64,000 nucleotides of DNA from Saltatorellus ferox. Lineage in GTDB: Bacteria > Planctomycetota > UBA1135 > GCA-002686595. The translations under genes were made by a program, and so were the position numbers. Shown piece by piece: positions 16,031 to 25,824 of this stretch. Location: NCBI GenBank assembly GCA_007751475.1, contig CP036434.1:6639524-6703523 (forward strand), given 5' to 3'. Within the stretch, counting starts at the first letter, position 1. The number at the start of each line of letters is the position of its first letter. The notes below the pieces were generated by a model. It saw only the letters and a list, made by a program, of their open reading frames with translations. It did not search any database and was not told the origin of the DNA.

Positions 16031-18424
16031 TCACTCGCCCATCCGATCGATGGCGTCGCGAGCCGCTTCTCGCCGCGCCTCGTCCTCGGAACCCAGGAGC
16101 TCGATGAGGCGCGGAAGCTCCTCACGGGCGTCGAGCAGCCCGAGTCCACGGATAGACTCGGTCACCTGCAGCGACGTCGAAGCCGGATCCTGGATCGTCT
16201 CGACCAGCCGCGCGATGGCCGTCCCACGGCGCTCCTCCGCATCCTGGCTCCGGCGCCAGCGTTCGGTCACATCCCGGAGTTCCGTCATCTGCGCCAGGGC
16301 GGCAAAGAGCTCCTCGCGCGCCGATTCGGAGCGCGCCGCCTTCATGGCCTGGACGAGGTAGCGAGCCGCTTCGTCGCTGGCGAAGCTCGCCACGTAGTTC
16401 ACCGTCTGGGTCCGGTCCGTGGCCCCCGCGAGCAGAATCGCTCCTCCGACCGGAAGGTGCCCCTCGAACCTCTCGGCGTCGAGCGCTCGGACCAGGTAGC
16501 TCTGGATCGCCGTCCGCGTCCGGTTGGCCTCGAGAAGCGTGTCGTTCAGCGCTGGGTCCCGGCGCTTCACGAGCGCCTCGATGACGCCGGAGAGCACCGG
16601 AGCCCCGCTGTGCTCTTTCCAGGAAGAGGGCGGAAAGCGTTCGAGCAGCGCGGCGACGATCGACTCCTTCTCGAACGGCACGTAGGTCTCCAGAACCGCG
16701 CTGTCCGGGGCCGCAGGGATGGCCAGTAGCTCCTCCAGGTAGCGCTCGGGATCCACCCCCATCCCGGACAATTCGCTGGCGGAGATCGGACAGCGACCGA
16801 TGGTGGCCACGGCTCGAGCGATGACGGAAGCCGCGCCTTCCGGAGCGGGAACTCCCTCCAGCGACGCCATCTCGCTGAGGGCCCACGCACGCGCCTCGCC
16901 CGGAAGATGCTCGTCGTCCACGAGTTCCAGCCAGTGATCGCGCCGGAGGCTCAGATCCCCATCGTCCAGCCAGCCGAACTTGTCGTAGCCCACGCGCCAG
17001 AGCGCGCGGACCAACCGCATCTGCAGCGCGGGGGAGAGCTGCTTCAACGCCTCGACGTGCCTGACGTACCCCGTCGACTCACGCTCGCTTTCGATGGCAG
17101 CGCGCCAGGCCAAGCCATCAGCCTGCTCGTCGAAGACGCGGATCATCGGCTCACCGTCCCCCGTGGCCGCGGCGGCCTCGAACAGCTCGCGAACGATCGA
17201 CGACCAGGAAACGACCCACCCGGCGTCGTCGCTCCCCTGGAGCCCCAGAAGCAGCTGGGCCATCGAAGCGACGGCGGCGTCCCGCTCCCGCGTTCCGAGC
17301 TTTCCAAGGCCCCTGAGTAGCACCAGGACTCCGACTGCCCGCGCCGCCGCTTCGTCCCGCTCGATCAGTTCGCGAGCCGCCTCCCGGACGACGGGCGTGA
17401 TCGGCCCATCTTGCACACCCCGACGCACGAGAAAGTCGGGCACGAGCCGCACGAGTTCCCCAGGCGCATACCCGCGCTCGACGAACGCAGCCAGGAAGTG
17501 GTCCGCCAGCTCGATCGGCACGGGCGGCTCGGAGTAGAGCGACTCCACCACGCTCGCCCATTCGGAATCGCGAAGCGCCGAGCGCCCGTCGCCGACCGAC
17601 CGCCACACGGAGGCATCGGCGAACGGGCCGCCTTCGGCGAATGCCTCGACCACGTGCAGCTTCTGGAGCAGTTCTCCCGCTGCACACAGCGAGACCGCCA
17701 CGTCGAGGGCCGACTCCGGCGCCAGCCCTCCCAGGAGGCGGAGCGGGTCCAGCGCCTCGGCGCTCCCGCGCTCGCCCGTGGCGAGGCTCGCCATCACGGT
17801 GAGCTGTGGAACAGCTGCGGTACCCAGCTGCCGAAGGAAGGCCTCGTCCCCGGCCTGGACCGCGTCCACCACCGCCGCCGCCACCATCTGCGCCTGCGGC
17901 CCCTGTCGGCGCCTCTCATCGAGCGATTCAGGGCTGGCGCCGGACGCGCTGGCCTCCTGGACCGCCGTCCTCAGAAGCGTCTGTATTCGGTGGGGCGTGA
18001 CCACGGAGCCGGCGGCCCGGGCGATCCCGACCGCCACCGCGTCGTCGCCAGCTGGGTGCGCCGAAGCCAGTCGAACCAGGAACAGATCACGCAGCGGCGT
18101 GAGTCCGAGTCGACGCTCGGACTCCAGGAACTCCTCGCGATAGAGCTCGCCCAGGAGCGTCACGCGCGCCGCGTCGGCTGGCTCCTCCCGAAGAAGAGCC
18201 TCCCCGCGCGCCACGAGCCCCTGCATCTGCGCGAGCGCGCCCGGCTGCTCACCGCGCGTCAAGAGGTCCGCGCGCCAGGCGGCGAATTCCCGGGCCAGGG
18301 CCTCGCGCGAGGAAGCGTCCGTCGAAATGGACGGTTCCTGGGAGGTACTGACCAAGAGGTTCGCCGGCAAGCCCGCGGGCTGGGCAGCGCCGAGGCCGAG
18401 GATCAAGAGGGTCCGTGGAAACAT
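16031..18424 (-). CDS. Exported helical-repeat (HEAT-like) protein of unknown function
   Basis: A 797-residue protein with a probable signal peptide (MFPRTLLILGLGAAQPAG). The rest is Ala/Leu/Glu/Arg-rich helical sequence with HEAT-like character, clearest at the C-terminus (ELPRLIELLGSEDEARREAA). No catalytic motif was found. The frame is open to 18502, but the ATG at 18424 places the signal peptide at the N-terminus. It lies 182 bp downstream of the two-component regulator gene, so it may be a target or a separate unit. Its last five codons and terminator region are duplicated at 10457. Confidence 0.65.
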   Translation of the reverse strand: MFPRTLLILGLGAAQPAGLPANLLVSTSQEPSISTDASSREALAREFAAWRADLLTRGEQPGALAQMQGLVARGEALLREEPADAARVTLLGELYREEFLESERRLGLTPLRDLFLVRLASAHPAGDDAVAVGIARAAGSVVTPHRIQTLLRTAVQEASASGASPESLDERRRQGPQAQMVAAAVVDAVQAGDEAFLRQLGTAAVPQLTVMASLATGERGSAEALDPLRLLGGLAPESALDVAVSLCAAGELLQKLHVVEAFAEGGPFADASVWRSVGDGRSALRDSEWASVVESLYSEPPVPIELADHFLAAFVERGYAPGELVRLVPDFLVRRGVQDGPITPVVREAARELIERDEAAARAVGVLVLLRGLGKLGTRERDAAVASMAQLLLGLQGSDDAGWVVSWSSIVRELFEAAAATGDGEPMIRVFDEQADGLAWRAAIESERESTGYVRHVEALKQLSPALQMRLVRALWRVGYDKFGWLDDGDLSLRRDHWLELVDDEHLPGEARAWALSEMASLEGVPAPEGAASVIARAVATIGRCPISASELSGMGVDPERYLEELLAIPAAPDSAVLETYVPFEKESIVAALLERFPPSSWKEHSGAPVLSGVIEALVKRRDPALNDTLLEANRTRTAIQSYLVRALDAERFEGHLPVGGAILLAGATDRTQTVNYVASFASDEAARYLVQAMKAARSESAREELFAALAQMTELRDVTERWRRSQDAEERRGTAIARLVETIQDPASTSLQVTESIRGLGLLDAREELPRLIELLGSEDEARREAARDAIDRMGE

Positions 18425-18606
18425 GAGCCGCGGGTGGTTGAGCTGCGTGAGGTGGGTGAGGCGAACGAGATGAGCCATGGACGAGCGGAAGAAGAGCGGC
18501 ATGGCGGCGGAGGATCAGGGCGGGGAGACGTGAGATACCGAGGTGTATCCGCCCGTGAAGGCCCCCGTGTCACAGGCCTGTCACCGCCCGTGGAACACGG
18601 CCCCGG

Positions 18607-19341
18607 TCATCCACCTTCCGCCGTGCCGGGGCGCTTCCTGAATCGATAGCCGACGCCATGCACGGTCGCGAGGTGCCGCGGATTCGCCGCGTCGACCTCG
18701 ATCTTCTTGCGCAGCTTCATCACGTGCTGATCGACCGTTCTCGTCGTCGGCGGCTCGCCGGTGCCAGGCATCGGTCCCCAGACCTCGTCCACGAGATGAG
18801 CGCGCGAGAGCGTCTCGCCGTCGTGCTTCAGGAAGTAGCGAAGCAGGTCCATCTCACGCCGCGACAGCCCGTGCCGCTCGCCCGCGCGCACCAGCGTGTA
18901 GGCGTTGAAGTCCACGTCCACGTCGCCGAAGCGGATCGTGCCGACGTCGTCGACCTCGCCCACGCCCGGCGTCGCGCCTGCCTTGCGCGCGAGCGCCGCG
19001 CGCAGCCTGGCCAGCACCTCCGCCGTGGAGAAAGGCTTCACCACGTAGTCGTCCGCGCCGTACTCGAAGCCGCGGATGCGGTCGAGTTCCTCCCCGCGCG
19101 CCGAAAGAATGAGCACGGTCGCGGTCAGCCGATCCTCCCGAAGCGCGCGCAGCACCTCGAAGCCGTCCTTCCTGGGCAGCATCAGGTCCAGCAGCACGGC
19201 GTCGGGATCCTCGACCAGCGCGATCCGCACCGCGGCTTCGCCGTCGGCCGCTTCCAGCACGTCGTAGCCCTCCGAAGTCAGCGTGTCGACCAGCGCCATG
19301 CGGATGGGTTCTTCGTCTTCTACGACCAGGACTCTCGTCAT
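18607..19341 (-). CDS. OmpR/PhoB-type response regulator
   Basis: A 244-residue DNA-binding response regulator. The receiver domain (1-120) has the acidic pair in LVVEDEE (8-10), phospho-acceptor Asp52 in DAVLLDLMLPRKDG, a Ser in LILSARGEE and the conserved Lys in DDYVVKPFS. The C-terminal winged-helix domain (about 145-240) ends with the family pattern RTVDQHVMKLRKKIE and TVHGVGYRF. It lies 25 bp downstream of the histidine kinase gene and is almost certainly its partner. The start at 19341 gives the standard N-terminus MTRVLVVEDEE. Confidence 0.95.
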   Translation of the reverse strand: MTRVLVVEDEEPIRMALVDTLTSEGYDVLEAADGEAAVRIALVEDPDAVLLDLMLPRKDGFEVLRALREDRLTATVLILSARGEELDRIRGFEYGADDYVVKPFSTAEVLARLRAALARKAGATPGVGEVDDVGTIRFGDVDVDFNAYTLVRAGERHGLSRREMDLLRYFLKHDGETLSRAHLVDEVWGPMPGTGEPPTTRTVDQHVMKLRKKIEVDAANPRHLATVHGVGYRFRKRPGTAEGG

Positions 19342-19366
19342 GTCATTCGGCCAGCTCGGGCCTCTC

Positions 19367-21316
19367 TCAGTGGGCTGCCGGGGACGTGGCGGGGAACGTG
19401 GCGACGAAGTGCGCGCCACGGGGGCTCGGCTCGACGCGGGCCTCGCCGCCGTGCGCGCGCGTGATCGCACGCACGATGGCGAGGCCCAGTCCGGTGCCGG
19501 TGTCTTTCTCGATGTCTCCGCCCGCCGCGCCCGCGGTGACGCGTTCGAAGGGCTGGAACACGGTGCTGGCGAAGCGGGCGGGGATGCCCGGGCCCTCATC
19601 GAGCACGCGCGCGACCAGCGTGCCGCCGTCGATCCCCACCTCGACGGTGATCGCCGCTTTTTTCTCAGGTTGACGCCCGTACTTCAGCGCGTTCTCGAAG
19701 AGGTTCCAGATCACGCGATGGACGCCGTCAGGATCGAAGAAGAGCGTCTCGGGAAGCGCGCCGCGCACGAAGGTGAGGTCGCCGTCCGCGCGCTCGGCGC
19801 GCTCCCGCATCCGGTTCTCCAACTCGGTGAAGTAGCGGTTCGTGTCGACCTCTTGACGCTCCACGCGCGCGCCCTCGCCGCGATCGATGCGCGCGCCATC
19901 GAGCAGGTCCTCGACCAGCCGCCGCAGGCGCTGGGCCTCGCGGCGAATCGAGCCGAAGTAGCGCTGACGCCCGGCCTCGGTGGCCACGCGATTCTGCTCG
20001 AGCGTTTCGGACATCAGCAGCATGGACTGGATCGGCGTCCGGAGATCGTGGGAAACGCTCGCGACGAAGGTGCTGCGGAGGAGCGAGAGCCGACGCGCAC
20101 GATCGGTGGCGCGCGCGGCCATGATCGAAGCGATGAGAATCGCCAGCGCCAGCACGACGAGAGCCGCGCGAACGAGGCGTAGCTGGACCAGTTCGCGCCT
20201 TCCGGCAGCGTAGGGGTCCCCGCGATGAATGGAGAAAGCGAGCGCTCCCGTCCCGAGAGATCGCAATGGCAGCACGGTCTCCTCCGTGGCCGCGGGCTCT
20301 GACCAGAAGTGAACCTGAAAGAGGTCGGGCGCATCGCTGCCCATGGACTTGCGCATCGAGGCCGCGAGGCCGCTGGCATCCACGGCGAGGACGCGGATCT
20401 CGTCCCCGAGCGCGCGGGCCGCGAGCCAGGCGTCACCGCGCCGCTGAAGCGTCCACGCGTCCCGCGCGGCGACGAGTTCGCTCCCGAAAGCCCGCTGGAC
20501 CGCATCGCCGGCGCGGACGTCGCGCAGGAACGCGCGGTCCCAGTCGACGCCGGGATCTGCCGCGGCGAGCCGCTCCCGCAGCGTCCCCCACCAGGGGTCT
20601 TCCTCGACGATGAGCGCGCCGCCGCGGACGCGCGCCTGGTCGACGGGTGCGGGCAGATGCGCGGCTGGATCGCGAAGCCACCGCAGCGCGAGGGTAGCGT
20701 CGACGGGCTCGACGAGCGACGAGAGCAGCGCCACCGACGTGCCGGCGACCCAGGCCGTCGGAGCGCCCACGGCGTCGAGCGTCTGCGCGATCGCCGCGCG
20801 ATGGCGCCGAACCGCCTCGAAGTCGCCCCGGGAGCTCGCCCAGCGAGCCAGATGCAGATGCGCCTCGGTGGCGCGCGGATCGTCAGGGGCGCGCGCGAGG
20901 ATCCCCTCGGCCTCCGCGATCGCACGATCGACATCCCCGGCGGCCGCTTCGAACAGCGCGGACTCGATGAGCAAGTGAACGATGCGCGCCGACTCGGGGG
21001 GAGTCTTCTCGAAATCGAGGGATCGCAGCCCCTCAGGTCCGATCGTGACCGCCTCGCCCTTCGCCTCCGCGGGCTCGCGGGACAGCCCCAGCAGCCGGTC
21101 CCAGCTGGCCTCGACGACCTCCGCGCGCGCCGCGGCGCCGCTCCGCACCTCGAGGCGCGCGCGCTCCATCGGATCCCCGAAGTCGAGGAACGCGGCGATG
21201 AAGAGCGCCACGGCCGTCAGGGCCCCCAGGGCCAGAAGCCATTCCTGGGCCCCCGGAGAACGGCCCGGAGAATGGCCCGTGGAATGGCCCGTCCTACGCC
21301 GGTGCGTCGACGCCAT
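19367..21316 (-). CDS. Membrane sensor histidine kinase
   Basis: A 649-residue sensor kinase. A membrane helix at 25-45 and another at 382-402 enclose a large extracytoplasmic sensor of about 335 residues, including a TPR-like helical part (110-175). The HisKA domain has phospho-acceptor His423 in ASVSHDLRTPIQ. The ATPase domain shows N-box RVIWNLFENALKYG, G1 VLDEGPGIP and G2 GTGLGLAIVRAI. Its first 23 bp overlap the end of the formate dehydrogenase large-subunit gene, so it is translationally coupled to that operon. It may sense formate or redox state, but that is inferred only from position. Confidence 0.92.
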   Translation of the reverse strand: MASTHRRRTGHSTGHSPGRSPGAQEWLLALGALTAVALFIAAFLDFGDPMERARLEVRSGAAARAEVVEASWDRLLGLSREPAEAKGEAVTIGPEGLRSLDFEKTPPESARIVHLLIESALFEAAAGDVDRAIAEAEGILARAPDDPRATEAHLHLARWASSRGDFEAVRRHRAAIAQTLDAVGAPTAWVAGTSVALLSSLVEPVDATLALRWLRDPAAHLPAPVDQARVRGGALIVEEDPWWGTLRERLAAADPGVDWDRAFLRDVRAGDAVQRAFGSELVAARDAWTLQRRGDAWLAARALGDEIRVLAVDASGLAASMRKSMGSDAPDLFQVHFWSEPAATEETVLPLRSLGTGALAFSIHRGDPYAAGRRELVQLRLVRAALVVLALAILIASIMAARATDRARRLSLLRSTFVASVSHDLRTPIQSMLLMSETLEQNRVATEAGRQRYFGSIRREAQRLRRLVEDLLDGARIDRGEGARVERQEVDTNRYFTELENRMRERAERADGDLTFVRGALPETLFFDPDGVHRVIWNLFENALKYGRQPEKKAAITVEVGIDGGTLVARVLDEGPGIPARFASTVFQPFERVTAGAAGGDIEKDTGTGLGLAIVRAITRAHGGEARVEPSPRGAHFVATFPATSPAAH

Positions 21317-24125
21317 AGAAGCTGCCCGGGTAGAGCCCGACCCCGGCCGCGCTCTCCTCGACTTTCGTGACCTCGGCGGCGCAGACCTTGTACTCGGCGG
21401 TGTCCGTCACCGGATCGCCCGCGTCGTTCGTCACGAGGTTCGCACGCGCCTCCGCGAAGTGCAGCGGCATCCAGATGCAGCGCGGCTGCACCTGGCGCGA
21501 ATAGAGCGCCCGCGCCCGCACGGACCCGCGTCGCGTCGTGACCTCGACCATGTCCCGATCCTCGATCCCGCGCTTCTTCGCGTCGCGTGGATGGATCTCG
21601 ATCCAGGCCTCGGATTGCTTCGCGTCAAGACCCGTCTCGCGGCGCGTCTGCGTGGCCGAGTTGTAGTGGTAGAGCGTGCGGCCTGTGGAGAGGAGCAGCC
21701 CGTAGGTCTCGTCGGGAAGCTCCGCCGACGGACGGTATTCGACCGCCTGGAAAAGGCCCTTGCCGCGCAGGATGCCCTCTTCGTGGAGGAACGTCGTTCC
21801 AGGGTGCTCCGGCGTCGGGCACGGCCACTGCAGGCCCGTCTTCGGCAGCGAGACGGTCGCGTCGAGGCGTGCGTGACTGATGCCGCTGAACTTGTCCGCG
21901 TCGCGGGCGAGTTCGTCGTAGACGTCGGCCGCCGATTCGAACGCCCAGCGCGCGCCGGACGCGTTCGCCATGTCGATGAGGATGCGCCAGTCCTCGCGCG
22001 CGTGGCCGGGCGGATCGACCGCCTTGCGCACGCGCTGGACCCGGCGCTCCGAGTTCGTGAACACGCCTTCCTTCTCGGCGAACACCGAAGAGGGAAACAC
22101 GACGTCGGCGAAGCGGGTCGTTTGGTTCAGGAACGGCTCCTGGACGACGATGAACTCGGCGGCGTTCATGCCCTTCTCGAGTTCCATACAGTTCGGCTCC
22201 GAGAGCACGACGTCCTCGCCCATGACGAAGAGGCCCTTGATGCTCTTGCCGACCTCTTTCATCATGATATTGAGGTTCAGGCCGGGCTCGGGGGAGAGCT
22301 TCACGCCCCACGACTTCTCGTACTTCGCCTGGACCGCGGGATCATCGACCCGCTGGTAGCCGGGGTAGAAGATCGGCGTCGCGCCCGCGTCGTTGGCGCC
22401 CTGGACGTTGTTCTGACCGCGCAGCGGGTTCATGCCCGACGACGGCTTGCCCAGGTGCCCGGTCATCAGCACGAGGTTCGCCAGCGCGTAGACGTTGTCC
22501 GTGCCGTGGGTGTGCTCGGTGATCCCCAGGGTGTAATAGATGCCCGCTTTCTCGGTGGTCGCGTACTCCCGCGCGGTCCAGCGGATGTCCTCGGCCGGGA
22601 TACCCGTGACCTTCTCGGCCTCTTCGGGCGTGTAGCGCCTGACCGTCTCCCGGACGGCCTCGAAGCCTTCCGTGTTCTTGGCGATGAAGTCCTCGTCCGC
22701 GAGACCCTCCTCGCAGATCACGTGGGCCAGGGAGTTCAGGAACCAGACGTCGGTGCCGGGGCGAAGCTGGAGGTGCTTCTCCGCGATCGTCGACATCCAG
22801 ATCTTGCGCGGATCCGCGACGACCATGGTCGCGCCGCGGCGCACCGCGCGCTTCATCTCCATCGCGATGATGGGATGGGCCTCACTCGTGTTGCTGCCGA
22901 TCACGAAGAGGAAGTCCGCGTTGCGGATCTCCCCGATCGAGTTCGTCATCGCACCTGCACCGAACGTCGTGACCAGACCGGCCACCGTGGGTGCGTGTCA
23001 TGTTGCGGCACACTGGTGGATGTTGTTCGTTCCGTAGACCGCGCGCGCCAGCTTCTGGATGAGGTAGTTCTCCTCCATCGTGCAGCGCGAGGAGCTGACG
23101 AAGCCGAGGGCGTCCTTGCCGTGGCGCTCGGCGACGCCCTGGAGGCCGGCCGCCGCCACGGCGAGCGCGTTCTCCCAGCTGGTCTCCACCAGCTCGCCGC
23201 TCTCGTCGCGCACCAGCGGCATCGTCAGGCGATCCTCGTGGTGGATGAAGTCGTAGGCGAAGCGGCCCTTGACGCACAGGTTGCCGTCGTTGGTGGTCGT
23301 ACCCGCGGGCGGGCTCGTGACCTTGACGACGCGACCGTGGCCGTTCTCCGCCTCGGGATCGACGTTGAGGTCGAGCTGGCAGCCGACGCCGCAGAAGTTG
23401 CAGGTGGAGCGGACCTTCGTCAGCTCGCGCTCCGGCTTGGCATGGCGCGTCAGCGGCATCTTCTCGCCCATCGCGCCGGTCGGGCAAACGTCGACGCAGC
23501 CGCCGCACATCTCGCAGGTGGTGTCGAGCAGCGAGAGCGACTCGACCGTCGAGATCGTCGTATGGGCGCCGCGGTTCGCGAGCGTGATCGCGCTGACGCC
23601 CTCGACCTCGTCGCAGTAGCGCGTGCAGCGCGCGCACGAGATGCACGTCTCGGCGTTGAAGTGAATATAGGGGTTGCGATCGCCGTTGCGGCTCTCACGC
23701 GAGGAGGTCATCGAACCCCAGTTGCGCGGCGCGTCGTAGCGATCCGCCATGTCGAGGAGCTCGTTCGGCGCACCGCGCTCGGCGACCGCCCGGTCCTTCG
23801 GGTGATCGGTCAGGTAGAGCGCGAGCAGCGTCTTGCGGTGACGGTCGACGCGCTCGGACTCGGTGCGGACCTTGTCCCCATCGGCCGCGGGCGTCTTGCA
23901 CGCGGGCACGAGGCGGCGCTGGCCGTCGACCTCGACGAGGCACGTCCGGCAGGCGCCAGCGGGCTCCAGCCGCGGATCGTGGCAGAGGGTCGGGATCTCG
24001 ACGGCCGCGCGCTGGGCGACCTCCAGGATCGTCTCACCGGCCTGAAACGGGATGCGGCGCCCGTTGAGCTCGAGCGCCCTCGTGGCGACTCCGTCCGGGA
24101 GGTCAGGCTGGTTCCGATCGATCAT
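21294..24125 (-). CDS. fdhA: Selenocysteine-containing NAD-linked formate dehydrogenase, molybdopterin subunit
   Basis: A 943-residue molybdenum/tungsten bis-MGD enzyme oxidising formate to CO2 (or the reverse), read through an in-frame TGA at 22998-23000 as selenocysteine 376. The surrounding residues, ATUHAPTVAGL, match the active-site U-H motif of formate dehydrogenases. Domains in order: NuoG-like 2Fe-2S domain (Cys48, 59, 62, 76); two ferredoxin-type 4Fe-4S clusters (Cys161/164/167/171 and 204/207/210/214); the MGD-domain cluster (Cys242/245/249/284); molybdopterin domains; and a C-terminal MopB_CT barrel from about 840. The cysteines that normally follow LTDHP for an extra His-Cys3 cluster are absent. 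It lies 79 bp downstream of the NuoEF-like subunit, so electrons probably go to NAD. Ordinary gene calling would split it in two. Confidence 0.9.
22969..23000 (-). promoter_or_regulatory. Bacterial SECIS element with Sec UGA codon
   Basis: Twelve nucleotides after the TGA (22998-23000), a 6-bp stem GTGGCC (22985-22980) pairs with GGTCAC (22974-22969), one pair being G-U, around the loop GGTCT. The E. coli fdhF SECIS, from memory, has the same loop core and the same 12+6 nt spacing. This hairpin would recruit SelB for selenocysteine insertion. Confidence 0.85.
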
Positions 24126-24204
24126 GGTTCAGGTCAGCGGTAGGCGGCGGGCTCGTACTCCAAGGTCGGCAGCATGGCGCTCCAACCGTAGAGGTTAGCA
24201 GGAG

Positions 24205-25824
24205 CTACGAATTCTTGGAGCCGGCGGGAGGACCGGCGGGGAAGTCCCCCGGGAAATACTTGAGGGCGCTCGTCAGCGGCAGCGGGGCGGCCTGTCCCAG
24301 TCCGCAGATCGAACCCTCGTTCATCTGCCAGGCGACGTCCGCCGCATGGTCGAGGGGGCCGTCCGCGGTATCGCCCGCGACGTGGCGGTCGACGGCCTCC
24401 CGTAGGTAGCGGGTGCCGATGCGGCAGGGGGCGCACTGGCCGCAGCTCTCGGCCTCGAAGAATCGGAGCTGCTGGGCGGTGGCCCAGCGCATATCGACGG
24501 TGTCGTTCAGGACCACGACGCCCGCCGACCCGAGCATCGAGCCGAGCCCCGCGAGCGTCTTGAAGTCGAGCGGGCGATCGCGCATCTCGGCAGGCAGGAA
24601 GCCGGAGCTCGCGCCACCGGGGCTGAACGCCTTGAGTTCGCCGACGTAGCCGCCCGCGGCCTCGACCAGCTCGTCCAGCGTGACGCCGAGGGGCAGCTCG
24701 TAGGTCCCGGGGCGCGCCACGTGGCCGCTGATGCAGTAGAGCTTCGTCCCGGCCTCGCCGCGACCGAGCCCCGCGAACCATTCGCCGCCGCGCTCGATGA
24801 TCGCGGGCACGCAGGAGATCGTCTCGACGTTATGGATGAGCGTCGGCTTCCCCCATAGCCCGTGCGAAACGGGGAAGGGCGGCTTGATGCGTGGCATCCC
24901 GCGCTTGCCCTCCAGCGCTTCGAGCAGCGCCGTCTCCTCGCCGCAGATGTAGGCGCCGTTGCCCTCGTGCATGTGGAAGCGAATGTCGCCGTAGACGCCC
25001 GATTCGTGGGCCTCGTCGATCAGCCGCTGGACGATCCCCCACGGGATCTCGAACTCGCCGCGCAGGTAGAGATAGCAGTCCGTCGCGCCGACCGCCTTCG
25101 CGGCGATGGCCATGCCTTCCAGCACGAGGTCAGGGCGGCGCAGCATGCACTCGCGGTCCTTGAACGTGCCGGGTTCCCCTTCGTCGGCGTTGAGCACGAC
25201 GTAGCGCTGGGTCTCGGGCTGGCCCGCCACCGCCGACCACTTGATGTGCGCGGGGAACCCGGCGCCGCCGCGGCCCTGCAAGCCCGACGCCTTGATCGTC
25301 TCGATGACCGCCTCCGCCCCCATCTCGGCCGCGCGTGCGAAGGCCTGGCCGAGCGGCTGCATCGGCGAAGAGAGAGCGAAGACGAGGTCGCCGTCCGCGG
25401 CTCCCTCTGGCCCTACCGTCCCCTTCCACTCGGTATCGCCGGGCGCCGCCGCGGACTCGAGCTTCTTCCAGTCGCCGCCCGCCGCTTCGACGTCGGCGAC
25501 GGTCACCGACGGAAACGTACGTCGCTCGCGAAGCACCGCCGGGGCCACGTCGCACCCCGCGAGGCACGAGGCCTCATCCACGGGAAGGCCCGCCGCCTTC
25601 GCCGCCTCCAGCACCTCCTGGGCGCCGCCGAGGCAGCACGGCAGTCCGGTGCAAACGCGGAGCTTGACGTTCGGCTGCGAGAGCAGGTGATAGAAGCTGC
25701 CCACGCCCCAGACGTCGGCCTCGGGCACCCCGGTCTCCCGGGCAATCTGCCGGGCCACGCCCTCGAGGAGACCGCCGGCCTCGCGGAGGCGATCGGGAAC
25801 GGATGCTGCGTCTTGCTTGCTCAT
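24205..25824 (-). CDS. fdhB: Formate dehydrogenase NADH-binding subunit (NuoE-NuoF fusion)
   Basis: A 539-residue fusion of two modules that are separate in many complexes. Residues 1-110 are NuoE-like with a thioredoxin-fold 2Fe-2S site (Cys58 and 63 in CTGLPC, Cys87 and 91 in SCLAGC). Residues about 145-530 are NuoF-like: GRGGAGFPAHIKW (NADH/FMN), NADEGEPGTFKDRE, GAYICGEETALLEALEG, and the 4Fe-4S ligands ESCGQCAPCRIGT plus the Cys in SICGLG. It would transfer electrons from the large subunit to NAD. It is the first gene of the minus-strand run continuing through fdhA, the kinase and the regulator. Confidence 0.93.
   Translation of the reverse strand: MSKQDAASVPDRLREAGGLLEGVARQIARETGVPEADVWGVGSFYHLLSQPNVKLRVCTGLPCCLGGAQEVLEAAKAAGLPVDEASCLAGCDVAPAVLRERRTFPSVTVADVEAAGGDWKKLESAAAPGDTEWKGTVGPEGAADGDLVFALSSPMQPLGQAFARAAEMGAEAVIETIKASGLQGRGGAGFPAHIKWSAVAGQPETQRYVVLNADEGEPGTFKDRECMLRRPDLVLEGMAIAAKAVGATDCYLYLRGEFEIPWGIVQRLIDEAHESGVYGDIRFHMHEGNGAYICGEETALLEALEGKRGMPRIKPPFPVSHGLWGKPTLIHNVETISCVPAIIERGGEWFAGLGRGEAGTKLYCISGHVARPGTYELPLGVTLDELVEAAGGYVGELKAFSPGGASSGFLPAEMRDRPLDFKTLAGLGSMLGSAGVVVLNDTVDMRWATAQQLRFFEAESCGQCAPCRIGTRYLREAVDRHVAGDTADGPLDHAADVAWQMNEGSICGLGQAAPLPLTSALKYFPGDFPAGPPAGSKNS

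Noticed and set aside
22998..23000. TGA read as an ordinary stop, making the formate dehydrogenase a broken gene or two genes
   Set aside because: The codon is exactly at the active-site Sec position, homology continues on both sides in the same frame, and a SECIS hairpin with matching loop and spacing follows.
20982..24143. A 1053-codon open frame on the plus strand opposite the formate dehydrogenase and kinase
   Set aside because: It is an Arg/His/Asp/Val-rich mirror of two well-supported genes, typical of high-G+C antisense frames, with no recognisable domain.
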